The notes under the pieces were generated by a model. That model was not told the origin of the DNA. It made no database searches and was given only the letters and a program-made list of their open reading frames with translations. From NCBI GenBank assembly GCA_035906235.1, contig JAMIFN010000071.1, positions 1-18,550 of the forward strand: 18,550 nt of DNA. The letters are read 5' to 3'. Source of the stretch: JAMIFN01 sp035906235. GTDB taxonomy: Bacteria; Pseudomonadota; Gammaproteobacteria; Burkholderiales; Burkholderiaceae_C. Below, piece after piece: positions 1-7,183 of this stretch (positions within the stretch are counted from its first letter, which is position 1; each line of letters begins with the position of its first letter). Made by a program: the position numbers and the translations under genes.

Positions 1-959
1 CTGAGCATCAAGAAGCCTCAAAACCCAGCAAGCCCGTTAGTAAGGAAATAGAAGGACTCCAAAATGTGCAAGAGCAGGCAGATTTTTTTGCGGCGCTAGG
101 ACAATTTGAGCAGGCTGAAGACTTGCTGCGCCGGTTTATCGAAAAAAATCCTGAAACTAGCCTCCTTGCCTACCTCAGCCTCTTGGGGATTTATTACACC
201 GCGCAAAGGCATGACGCCTTTGAAGCTTTGCGCCAGCATTACAACAGCACCTTTAATGCGCAAGTACCAAACTTTGACGACTTCAAATCTGACCCTAAGG
301 GTTTAGAGAGCTACCCAGCAGCAGTAGAGCGTATCCAGCAAGCTTGGGGCAGCTCAGATGCGATACGCCAACTTGAAGACCTTATGTTCCGCCACCCAGG
401 CAGTGCGCATCAAGACGAAGCCTTTGCACCTTTGGCCTATCGCGAATTGTTATTGCTCTACGGCATTGCCAGCGACACCATGGCAACACCGGAAGATATC
501 TCTCGTATCCGCTCTGTCACGGCTAGCGCCCAGCAATGGCTGCAACCTGCTACCACCATCATTCTGGATCCCGTAGCTGATGCCACAAATTTGCCACTTG
601 AACCAGATGTAGATCTTGGCGAAAACCACGATGAAGGCGCAGCAACCAAGTCGGCTAGCTTCCAAACGGCACCCAGTCCACTAGACCACGACCTTGACCG
701 TTTGGATGACTCTGCCGCGCCAGAGCACATGAATCTGGATTTAGAATTGGGTGCACTAGACAGCGTCGATTTGGCTTTGCCTGATGACCATGGAATCAGC
801 CAATCTGGCATCCCCAGCAACATCATCGATTTCGACATCGAGGACTTAGCACCGCACGAAAAACCACTGGGTGCAACTCTGGCCGACATCGACTTCAGCT
901 TGGATAAAATGCCCCTTACTCCTGCTGATTTGGCAGCTGATGGTGCAAAAACGCCTTAG
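1..959 (+). CDS. FimV/TPR-like protein, C-terminal part (5' end outside window)
   Basis: The frame is open from the first bases of the window to a TAG at 957-959, so this is the C-terminal part of a larger protein. The GTG at 66 is an internal valine, not a start. The first part (EGLQNVQEQADFFAALGQ, then helical repeats) reads as a tetratricopeptide-like helix-turn-helix pair. It resembles a family that I remember in Burkholderiales as FimV-like, linked to type IV pilus assembly or polar organisation, but this is memory and unverified. The last 130 residues are acidic and low in complexity, with recurring short motifs such as IDFDIEDL and LADIDFSLD, as is usual in FimV-type proteins. No transmembrane segment is visible in this part. 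The stop codon lies at the edge of a palindromic repeat (copy A). The fragment is certainly coding; the FimV name is moderately supported. Confidence 0.7.
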   Translation, partial: EHQEASKPSKPVSKEIEGLQNVQEQADFFAALGQFEQAEDLLRRFIEKNPETSLLAYLSLLGIYYTAQRHDAFEALRQHYNSTFNAQVPNFDDFKSDPKGLESYPAAVERIQQAWGSSDAIRQLEDLMFRHPGSAHQDEAFAPLAYRELLLLYGIASDTMATPEDISRIRSVTASAQQWLQPATTIILDPVADATNLPLEPDVDLGENHDEGAATKSASFQTAPSPLDHDLDRLDDSAAPEHMNLDLELGALDSVDLALPDDHGISQSGIPSNIIDFDIEDLAPHEKPLGATLADIDFSLDKMPLTPADLAADGAKTP

Positions 960-1134
960 GAAGTCCTTAGCACGAAGCCCGTTCTTGGGGTCGCTGGTAT
1001 TTCACCATTAGGCCGGCTACTTGGGGCTGAGGTAGCTCGCCAAAATACCCGCTATGCCCCGTTTCTCTGCATCCTGCCCCATTCTGTTGGATAAAAGCCA
1101 GCACCCCGTCCTAAGGGCTTTGCATAGGCACCTT
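959..1134 (-). repeat. Palindromic repeat element, copy A
   Basis: About 175 bp related to copy B at 15784-15945 in inverse orientation. Shared blocks include GTAGCC.GCCT.ATGGTGA.AT.CCAGCG (read on the minus strand) and, over 1038-1092, about three quarters identical positions. The two ends are an imperfect inverted repeat: GGAAGTCCTTAGCACGAAGCCC on the left against AGGTGCCTATGCAAAGCCC read from the right. The pairing is more eroded than in copy B, so this copy is probably older. It begins at the stop codon of the upstream gene and ends about 12 bp before the likely start of the export gene. Confidence 0.7.
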
Positions 1135-1146
1135 AGAAAAACTCTG

Positions 1147-1911
1147 ATGCTGCACAGTCGATATGTCTTAGCTTGTATCTGCTGCATGCTTTTTAATGCC
1201 TGTGCGGGCTTACAAGGCTCGGCACTGAATGCCCAAGGCGAGCCCATTTTCGCTGCTGGCCAGACCGGCCCGTCATCGTCACCCCTTTACACGGATGACA
1301 ACATGAGCAATACCGATCGCCCCGCGCTGCAAGGCTCCTTGGCGTTATCACGCACGCTGATTCATGATGCACCCCAAAATTTGCGCGAACATCTGCGGGC
1401 TTTGGCCGGATCCCCTGCACCGTATCGCCTAGGATTGGGGGATGTCTTGCAAGTACGCATTCAGCAATCAGCACCAGTTGCCGATATTTTTGAGGAACTT
1501 CCGCTCAACAGTGAAGGTGTATTGGATTTAGCTGATCTGGGCGCCTATCGTCTGCAAGGACTTAGCCTTGAACAGGCGCAACGCATTTTGCAGGACGCAT
1601 TGGCTGCTGAACCATTGCAACACCCAAAAGTTCTGGTGCGCGTTAGCCAATATCGCAGCCAATTCGTGCGCCTGCAGGGAGAAATCTATGCCCCAGGGGA
1701 CTACGCGATCGACGCCACACCCATGAGCCTAGCTGAAGCTATTACCCGTGCTGGCGGTCTGCTGGAAAAAGCCGATTTGGGCGCTATCACCCTGCAACGC
1801 AACGGGCAAGCTCAGCAAATCGACTTGCGCCAACTCTACCAATGGGGTTTATCGCCTGATGAAATTTTGCTGCGCCATGGCGATATGCTGATTTTTTCGC
1901 CTAGCCCTTAA
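1147..1911 (+). CDS. Polysaccharide export (Wza-type) lipoprotein
   Basis: A 254-residue protein with a short basic and hydrophobic N-terminus ending in LFNAC at residues 15-19, a plausible lipoprotein signal with Cys19 as the lipidated residue; Phe at -3 is not ideal. A polysaccharide biosynthesis/export domain follows, beginning YRLGLGDVLQVRI. After it comes an SLBB-like segment (VRLQGEIYAPGDYAID ... SLAEAITRAGG) and a final GDMLIF strand typical of these periplasmic or outer-membrane export proteins. I chose ATG 1147 rather than ATG 1054 because the upstream 31 codons are encoded by repeat copy A and push the signal sequence inside. No strong ribosome binding site is visible. No glycosyltransferase or Wzc-like kinase lies nearby, so the gene is an orphan here. 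It is shorter than typical Wza (about 380 residues). Its 3' end overlaps purN on the opposite strand by 11 bp. Confidence 0.8.
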   Translation: MLHSRYVLACICCMLFNACAGLQGSALNAQGEPIFAAGQTGPSSSPLYTDDNMSNTDRPALQGSLALSRTLIHDAPQNLREHLRALAGSPAPYRLGLGDVLQVRIQQSAPVADIFEELPLNSEGVLDLADLGAYRLQGLSLEQAQRILQDALAAEPLQHPKVLVRVSQYRSQFVRLQGEIYAPGDYAIDATPMSLAEAITRAGGLLEKADLGAITLQRNGQAQQIDLRQLYQWGLSPDEILLRHGDMLIFSPSP

Positions 1912-2479
1912 AAAACTGTGCGACGGCAGCAGGGTAAATCAAATGTTCTTGCGTTAGCACGCGCCCGGCCAAATCTTCTGCCGTATCCCCAGCAAAAATC
2001 GGGACGGCCGCCTGCGCCAAAATTGGCCCATGGTCTAACTCCGCCGTCACCTGGTGCACCGTAGCCCCTGCGAACTTGCATCCCATGTCGATGGCGCGTT
2101 GATGCGTATGCAAGCCTGGAAAAGCTGGTAAAAGCGAGGGGTGGATATTCAGTAAACGCCCTGCGTAATGCGCCACAAAGCTAGGCGTCAGGATGCGCAT
2201 AAAACCCGCCAAAACCACTAGGTCAGGGGAAAACCTGTCAATTTCCGCAGCCAAAGCGGCATCAAAATCTTCACGATCCGCATAGGCTTTGTGATCCAAA
2301 ACTGCGGTAGAAATACCTTGGCTGGCTGCAAAAGCCAAGCCCCCTGCCCCTGCCTTATTGCTAATGACAGCGACCACCTGCACATCCAAAGTACGGGCCC
2401 AATGCTCTTGCTTTGCAGTCATGACGATGGCTGCCATATTGGAGCCGCCACCAGAAATCAAAATAACAATATTTTTCAT
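1901..2479 (-). CDS. purN: Phosphoribosylglycinamide formyltransferase (GAR transformylase)
   Basis: This enzyme transfers the formyl group of 10-formyltetrahydrofolate to glycinamide ribonucleotide, the third step of purine synthesis, in the cytoplasm. The 192 residues match the usual length of about 200. The phosphate-binding GGGSN lies at residues 10-14. The active-site stretch NIHPSLLPAFPG is at 111-122, with Asn111 and His113 corresponding to the catalytic pair of the E. coli enzyme. Asp149 in ELDHGP is the third catalytic residue. The start is ATG 2477-2479. The gene converges with the export gene (11-bp overlap) and diverges from the cysteine-rich gene. A degenerate copy of the short repeat lies in the 82-bp divergent region. 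purH is elsewhere in the window, so the purine genes are not clustered. Confidence 0.97.
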   Translation of the reverse strand: MKNIVILISGGGSNMAAIVMTAKQEHWARTLDVQVVAVISNKAGAGGLAFAASQGISTAVLDHKAYADREDFDAALAAEIDRFSPDLVVLAGFMRILTPSFVAHYAGRLLNIHPSLLPAFPGLHTHQRAIDMGCKFAGATVHQVTAELDHGPILAQAAVPIFAGDTAEDLAGRVLTQEHLIYPAAVAQFFKG

Positions 2480-2513
2480 GCAAGGATTATCGCTTGCTAG
2501 CTATGCTGACACT

Positions 2514-2556
2514 ATCAAAAACAGAGCTACCTAGGCAGGCTTTGCGCGATAAAATG
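2514..2556 (-). repeat. Short GCCTG-AGC repeat, degenerate copy 1
   Basis: Read on the minus strand: AAAGCCTGCCTAGGTAGCTC then TGTTTTTG. This matches the family core AAACCTGCCTGAGCAGCTAT with a few changes. It lies in the divergent region between purN and the cysteine-rich gene and points toward purN. Together with the copy inside cobQ it forms a subgroup sharing AGCTACC.AGGCAG....TGCGC.AT on the plus strand. Confidence 0.55.
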
Positions 2557-2561
2557 ACAAA

Positions 2562-3797
2562 ATGATACAAAATTCATCTTTTGCCATCTTTTGGCATTTA
2601 TGCAGCAACTTCCAGCGGAAATCCCGCCTGCTTTGCGCTGTAGGCATCGGTATCATCCTAGGGCTGCACACAGCAGCGGCTGGCAGCCTGCACTTGGATA
2701 CGCAAGACATCAGCCAGGCGACGCTGAGCTACCGCAATCTGGCAACGGGCGCGGCTTTGAACGCGGCGCAAACCCGCAGCTTGGTGCGCCAGTTGCGCCA
2801 TACCGAGCTGCTCAACCAGGCCGAGGTTTTACAGGATTTGCAGCTCACGGGTGAGGAGGCCAAAGGCAAAGGATTTTTGCTGCCCAATCCCTATTTTCCC
2901 CGCTACCGTGGGCAGGATATTGCCCCGCCCAAATTGCGCCAAGCTCAAGTAGCAGGCCAGCTGCAAAGCAACCCCGAGGGTTATGCCCAGACGCAAGAAG
3001 GCTATTTCAGCCACGCCGATGGCCAGCGCGAATACTATGGGCAAAAGCCCGTGGCGCAGTGGTATAGCAGCATCAGCCACGGTGGTGCGGCGGCGCAAGA
3101 GGTGTGCGCTGTGCGTTTTGAATCCGGGCAGCAGCAGCGCTATCGCCTGCAAACCTTTGCCAGCGCTCAGGCGGCTTTAGCTGCGGGCTGGCGCATCACC
3201 CACCAATACCACTGCGGCGCATGTTCCAGCCTGCGCGATTTGGGCGTGTATATCGGCCGGCCTGATTTAACCGCGCCCGCGCGCCTGTGTGCCAAGCAGG
3301 GCTATGGACAAAACGCCAATTTGGGCAAGGTCAAAGCCTGCATGCAGCGCAGCACGGGTTTGAGTCCCGCCTGCGCCGAGAGCTGGGCCTATAACGCCAT
3401 GCACACGGCGCAGCAATGCATGGGTGTGTGCTTGCAAACCTATGGTGCGGGCAAAAGCGAAGGTTTAGATTTGCTGGCGCGCGCAAAAGGCGCGTACCAA
3501 TTGCTGGTGCAAGAAAAATTTCAGTCTTGCCCGCCGCAAGTGCCCAGCCAAAACCCGGCAATCGGGCAGGCGCTGGCGCGGGCAGGCTGCCCTTTAGAAA
3601 ATGAAAATACCGGTAAATTGAATGCTTGTCTGTGGTGCGACGAGCGCATTTCCGGCCCAGGTTTTAAATACCAAGCGGCGCGCACCAGACGCAATTCGGG
3701 CTTGGAGTCGGAAATTCCGCGCGACAACGACCACCTGTTTTACCAAGCCGACCATAGCCAGTATTTTTTAGCACAAAAACCGGGGAAAACGCCGTAA
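2562..3797 (+). CDS. Secreted cysteine-rich protein of unknown function
   Basis: A 411-residue protein with an N-terminal export signal: basic residues RKSR at about 19-22, a hydrophobic core (LLCAVGIGIILGL) and a likely cleavage after AAA near residue 40. The predicted mature part holds 12 cysteines, an even number compatible with disulphides in the periplasm or outside. They include HCGACSSLRDLGVYI, QQCMGVC and CLWCDERISGPGF, followed by ARTRRNSGLESEIPRDND near the C-terminus. I believe proteins with the same CGACS...DL..Y and CL.CDE..SGP.FK..A.RTRRNSGL pattern occur in algae and oomycetes, but this is memory and unchecked. No enzyme motif is recognised. ATG 2562 is the only start that keeps the signal peptide, though no Shine-Dalgarno sequence precedes it. 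The stop codon falls inside the short repeat that follows. The gene is flanked by purN (divergent) and a convergent conserved gene, so it is probably monocistronic. Confidence 0.85.
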   Translation: MIQNSSFAIFWHLCSNFQRKSRLLCAVGIGIILGLHTAAAGSLHLDTQDISQATLSYRNLATGAALNAAQTRSLVRQLRHTELLNQAEVLQDLQLTGEEAKGKGFLLPNPYFPRYRGQDIAPPKLRQAQVAGQLQSNPEGYAQTQEGYFSHADGQREYYGQKPVAQWYSSISHGGAAAQEVCAVRFESGQQQRYRLQTFASAQAALAAGWRITHQYHCGACSSLRDLGVYIGRPDLTAPARLCAKQGYGQNANLGKVKACMQRSTGLSPACAESWAYNAMHTAQQCMGVCLQTYGAGKSEGLDLLARAKGAYQLLVQEKFQSCPPQVPSQNPAIGQALARAGCPLENENTGKLNACLWCDERISGPGFKYQAARTRRNSGLESEIPRDNDHLFYQADHSQYFLAQKPGKTP

Positions 3798-3840
3798 AAC
3801 CTGCCTGATAAGCTATTAATTCAATAGCAAATGGGCAGGC
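3791..3840 (+). repeat. Short repeat copy 2, double (palindromic) form; possible bidirectional terminator
   Basis: AAACCTGCCTGATAAGCTAT is followed by its near mirror ATAGCAAATGGGCAGG. This gives a nested hairpin: CCTGCC (3800-3805) pairs with GGCAGG (3834-3839), and inside it GCTATT (3812-3817) pairs with AATAGC (3823-3828) around a 5-base loop. It lies between two convergent genes and includes the stop codon of the first. There is no clear T-tract, so termination is possible but not shown. Confidence 0.6.
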
Positions 3841-3868
3841 TGAAGCCGAGCGCGTTTAGTGTTGAGTG

Positions 3869-4489
3869 TTAGTGCGATGGTCGGCGCGGCTTGTGTCCAT
3901 TGCGCCCGGCTGCGCCGCTGCCTCTTGGCGGCTTGCCCAGTTGCAGCGAGCTGACCATGCGGTCAAAACGCTGGTGAAAGAGCTTGTCGATTTCGCCGAC
4001 CACGCCGCCCAGCTCTTCGGCTTCAAAGTGCTGCTCCATGATGGCCGTCACATGCTCGACCAAGATATTGCGCTGCACCTGCATGATGTCGGCGGGCGTG
4101 GGGCCCACGAAGAGCATCACGAAATCATCGCGCGCTTCTTGCTCGCTGGCGTGGTCTTCTTCGTCAAACTCGCTGTCGTAAAAGCTCACCTCTATGGCGG
4201 CGCCGCTGGCGGCTAGCTCGTTCAAACCCACGCAAAGCTCGTCTAGGGCAAAGCGGAAATCATCGTTGCCAGATAGGGTCCAGCACATATTCAGCACATG
4301 GCTGCGGCTATCAAAGCGAATGCCGGGTTCTTCCTCAAAACTGCTCGCGGCTGCGCCCTTGAGCGAACGCGCGCCGACATATTGCCAAAGCGGCTTCAGG
4401 GCTTCCTCGACTTGCAGGGCCGTGACATCGGCACGCAAGGAAACCTCGCCATGCACATGAATTTCAAAACTGGTGTGGGTATGAGACAT
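3869..4489 (-). CDS. Conserved hypothetical protein (possibly DUF6806 family)
   Basis: A 206-residue soluble protein without signal peptide or membrane segment. It starts with a histidine-rich strand (MSHTHTSFEIHVHGEV) and continues through EEEPGIRFDSRSHVLNMCWT. A strongly acidic stretch (YDSEFDEEDHASEQEARDD) at about 103-121 is followed by FVMLFVGPTPADIMQVQRNILVEHV, and the protein ends in a basic Gly/Arg/His tail. I recall close relatives as single-copy conserved proteins of Comamonadaceae, perhaps the family called DUF6806, but that name is from memory. Function is unknown. The alternating hydrophobic and charged pattern suggests a compact alpha/beta domain. The gene is divergent from hemX (74 bp between starts) and convergent with the cysteine-rich gene. 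ATG 4487-4489 is the natural start. Confidence 0.8.
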   Translation of the reverse strand: MSHTHTSFEIHVHGEVSLRADVTALQVEEALKPLWQYVGARSLKGAAASSFEEEPGIRFDSRSHVLNMCWTLSGNDDFRFALDELCVGLNELAASGAAIEVSFYDSEFDEEDHASEQEARDDFVMLFVGPTPADIMQVQRNILVEHVTAIMEQHFEAEELGGVVGEIDKLFHQRFDRMVSSLQLGKPPRGSGAAGRNGHKPRRPSH

Positions 4490-4563
4490 GGCTAGAGTTT
4501 AGGGCAAAACCCAAGCGCCAAACGCCTGTGGCGACCTGTCCCCTTCTATACAATGGCCGCGAT

Positions 4564-5817
4564 ATGAGCGCCACTGACCCCACCCCTATGCCCAGCGCTG
4601 TTGCGCCGCCTGCCGCGCCCGCCGTCCCCGCCCACCTGGCCACGACTGCGCCCCTTGATGTATCCGCACAAGCCCAGCGCAGCGCTTGGCTATGGCTGAT
4701 TTTGGCGGGTTTAGCGGGTTTGAGCTTGCTCGGCAATGTTTTGCTTTGGGGCAAGTTATCGGGCATGCAACAGCATTTGGCCGTCAGCAGTGCGCAAGCA
4801 CAAAACACCGCGCAAGAGGCCAAGGCGCTGGCGCAAACCATGGCCGAGCGCGCTGAAAGCAATCAGGCCAAGCTCGCCCTGCTGGATGCGCGTCTGCAAG
4901 AGATGGATGCGCTCAACCGCCAAGTTGAGGCCATCGTGCAACAAGCCTCGCGCACGCAAAACAGCAATCTGCTCACCGATCTCGAATCGGGCCTGCGCCT
5001 AGCGCAGCAACAGGCGCAATTTACGCGCAATGCCCAACCTCTGCTGGATGCTTTGGCTGGGGCGCAAAGCCGTTTGGAGCTAGCGGGCGATACCGCCGTG
5101 CTGCTGAAACCCGCAGCCAGCGCCATTGCGCAAGACATCAATCGCTTGAAAACGGCCAACTACCCCGATGTGAATGCGGCGGTCGATCAGCTCGACGATT
5201 TGGTCAGCAGCTTGGATAGCTTGCCTTTGTGGGTTGAACAAGCGGAAAAACATGCATTGCCTCAACCTGTGGTGCAGAGCGCCAAAGAGGCAAAACACAA
5301 GGGGAAAACCCCATCGCAAGCTAACCCCAACCCCAACCCCAACCCTAGCGCCGCCAGCCCAGGCAATTGGCTAAGCAGCGCGCAACAAGCAGGCCTAACG
5401 CTATGGCACGAAGCGCGCAGCTTGGTGCAGGTCGAGCGCATGGATGGCGCCAACCCTGCAGCCCTTACGCGCCAAGAAGCGGCCTTGCTGCGCGAGCAGA
5501 TGAAGCTCTACGCCTTGGGCGCGCGCAGTGCCATGCTCTCGGGGCGTTTACCCGCTGCGGCGCAAACCTTGGCGCAGTTGCAGCAGCGCCTGCCGCAATA
5601 CTTTGACCGCCATAGCCGCGACTACCGCCGTGTGGATACGCAATTGGAGGCAATCCGCAGCCTGCTGGTTTCGGGCAGCAGCGAAGCGCCGCAGGTGCAA
5701 AACAGCATCCATGCGCTGGCCTTGCTGAATGAACGCCTGAGCGCTATTCCACTCAGTGCTAGCCTACCCAGCGGCGCTGCGCCAGCTGCCGACCAGAAAG
5801 CGCAGGGCGGGCGATGA
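4564..5817 (+). CDS. hemX: HemX, membrane-anchored accessory protein of tetrapyrrole synthesis
   Basis: A 417-residue protein with a Pro/Ala-rich cytoplasmic N-terminus, one transmembrane helix at about residues 41-62 (AWLWLILAGLAGLSLLGN) and a long coiled coil rich in Gln, Ala, Leu and Glu. A globular C-terminal region follows, with the HemX signature around ARSLVQVERMD. Though often labelled uroporphyrinogen-III C-methyltransferase, this family has no SAM-binding motif, and none is visible here. I prefer ATG 4564 (MSATDPTP) to GTG 4528, which adds 12 residues of unlikely sequence and would run across a possible TATACA box. A linker at about residues 253-262 is NPNPNPNPS, encoded by a tandem AACCCC hexamer. 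The last four bases overlap the hemY start (ATGA), indicating translational coupling. Confidence 0.88.
   Translation: MSATDPTPMPSAVAPPAAPAVPAHLATTAPLDVSAQAQRSAWLWLILAGLAGLSLLGNVLLWGKLSGMQQHLAVSSAQAQNTAQEAKALAQTMAERAESNQAKLALLDARLQEMDALNRQVEAIVQQASRTQNSNLLTDLESGLRLAQQQAQFTRNAQPLLDALAGAQSRLELAGDTAVLLKPAASAIAQDINRLKTANYPDVNAAVDQLDDLVSSLDSLPLWVEQAEKHALPQPVVQSAKEAKHKGKTPSQANPNPNPNPSAASPGNWLSSAQQAGLTLWHEARSLVQVERMDGANPAALTRQEAALLREQMKLYALGARSAMLSGRLPAAAQTLAQLQQRLPQYFDRHSRDYRRVDTQLEAIRSLLVSGSSEAPQVQNSIHALALLNERLSAIPLSASLPSGAAPAADQKAQGGR
5323..5346 (+). repeat. Tandem hexamer AACCCC x4, G4-capable on the minus strand
   Basis: Three exact AACCCC units and a fourth AACCCT, in frame inside hemX, encode alternating Asn-Pro. 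The complementary (template) strand carries three GGGG runs and one GGG run spaced by TT, the same unit as a ciliate telomere, which can in principle fold into an intramolecular G-quadruplex. Confidence 0.9.
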
Positions 5818-7082
5818 AACGCATCATCTGGTTTTTGTTACTGGCTGCTGCGGCCACGGGCTTGGCCTTGCTGATGGGCGATAGCCGCGCTAGCGCCGCT
5901 ATTTTTTGGCCGCCTTATCGCATCAGCTTGTCGCTCAATCTGCTGATTTTTGGCCTCCTCGCGTTTTTCATCCTGCTTTACTTTGCGCTGCGCACAGTGC
6001 AAGCGTTTTTGGCCATGCCCGGCCGTGCGCAAAGCTGGCGCGAGCAATACCACGAGCGCGCCATGTATCAGCGCCTGCTGGACGCCCATATGCTGCTGTG
6101 GGAAGGGCGTTTTAGCCGAGCCGCCAAAGCCGCCGAACAAGCGCTAGAGCACGCGCATAAACGCGAAGGCGATAGCCCCACCAGCGCCAGCGCCGAGTTG
6201 CTGGCGGCGCATTTGCTCGCCGCCGAAAGTGCGCATCAGCTGCGCGACACCGCTGCACGCCAGCGCCATAAGCAGGCGGCGCAGCGTTGGGCGCAAGAGG
6301 CCGATGAAGCGGGCGAAGCCCTCAAGCTGCGTGCCGCGCACTGGGCGCTAGACGATGGCGAGCCGCACGAAGCGCGCGCGCAACTGGCGCAACTGCCTCA
6401 GGGCGCGCAGCGCCGCATTCACGCCCTGCGCCTCAAGCTCAAAGCCGCGCAACTGGCTGGCGATAGCCGTTTGGCACTAGAAACCACGCGTCTGCTGGCC
6501 AAACACAATGCCTTCTCGCCTTTTGTCGCGCAAACCTTAAGGGTGAGCTTGCTGCGCGAGCATTTGGCGCAGGCGCACGATTTAACGGCCCTGCAAACGG
6601 CCTGGAAGCAGCTGCCGCGTGCCGAGCAAGAAATCCCTGAAGTCACTTTCCGCGCGGCCGAGCGCATGCTGCAACTGGCGCAAACCGAGGCCGATCATCC
6701 CCTGGTGCGCGAACGCCTAGCACCGCTACTGGCGCGTTACGCCAGCTTGCCTGCGCATTTGCAGCTGAGCACCGTGCTGGCGCTGGAAGACTGCATGGGG
6801 CAGCTCGACCGCGATTGGCTGGCGCGCATCGAAAATAGCCAAAAAAACGCCCCACGCGACCTGCGTCTGCAATATTTGGCCGGTGTGGCCTATTTGCGCC
6901 AGCAGCTTTGGGGCAAGGCGCAACACACGCTCGAGCAACTCATTAGCAACCCCCAGGCCGAACGCGAACACCCTGAACTGACACGCCGCGCCCATGTGCA
7001 TCTGGCGCAATTGGCCGAGTACCAAGGGCGCGAAGCCGATGCCCAAAAATCCTGGCGCAAGGCGGCTTTGCTGGGGGCTTAA
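5814..7082 (+). CDS. hemY: HemY, TPR membrane protein associated with heme synthesis
   Basis: A 422-residue protein. Two hydrophobic helices form the N-terminal HemY domain, at about residues 4-21 (IIWFLLLAAAATGLALLM) and 38-60 (LSLNLLIFGLLAFFILLYF). They are followed by LAMPGRAQSWREQY and a long array of alpha-helical TPR-like repeats (LLDAHMLLWEGRFSRAAKAAEQAL, then HLAQLAEYQGREADAQKSWRKAA at the end). This HemY is not the Gram-positive coproporphyrinogen oxidase of the same name: no FAD motif is present. The family is found beside hemX in beta- and gammaproteobacteria and is thought to scaffold heme enzymes at the membrane. The start overlaps the hemX stop by four bases. The length is close to the usual 390-430. 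Confidence 0.93.
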   Translation: MKRIIWFLLLAAAATGLALLMGDSRASAAIFWPPYRISLSLNLLIFGLLAFFILLYFALRTVQAFLAMPGRAQSWREQYHERAMYQRLLDAHMLLWEGRFSRAAKAAEQALEHAHKREGDSPTSASAELLAAHLLAAESAHQLRDTAARQRHKQAAQRWAQEADEAGEALKLRAAHWALDDGEPHEARAQLAQLPQGAQRRIHALRLKLKAAQLAGDSRLALETTRLLAKHNAFSPFVAQTLRVSLLREHLAQAHDLTALQTAWKQLPRAEQEIPEVTFRAAERMLQLAQTEADHPLVRERLAPLLARYASLPAHLQLSTVLALEDCMGQLDRDWLARIENSQKNAPRDLRLQYLAGVAYLRQQLWGKAQHTLEQLISNPQAEREHPELTRRAHVHLAQLAEYQGREADAQKSWRKAALLGA

Positions 7083-7133
7083 AGCGTTGCCATGCGGGTC
7101 GCTGCTGGCATTGCATTTTTCATCATCAAATCC

Positions 7134-7176
7134 GCGTTTTAAGCCTAAATTCCTGCCTGAGAAGCTATCGTTTTTA
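7134..7176 (+). repeat. Short repeat copy 3, upstream of hemB
   Basis: CGCGTTTTAAGCCTAAATTC is followed by CTGCCTGAGAAGCTATCG and a T-run. It lies 8 bp before the hemB ATG and in the same direction. The hairpin-forming GAGCAG of the consensus is GAGAAG here. Confidence 0.7.
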
Positions 7177-7183
7177 TATTGCC

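Noticed and set aside
1054..1146. Longer N-terminus of the export protein from ATG 1054
   Set aside because: These codons are encoded by repeat copy A and would bury the lipoprotein signal.
2554..2565. Three-codon frame ATGACAAAATGA overlapping the start of the cysteine-rich gene
   Set aside because: Too short to distinguish from chance, and no ribosome site precedes it.
4528..4563. GTG start of hemX at 4528
   Set aside because: No ribosome site; ATG 4564 gives a normal N-terminus.
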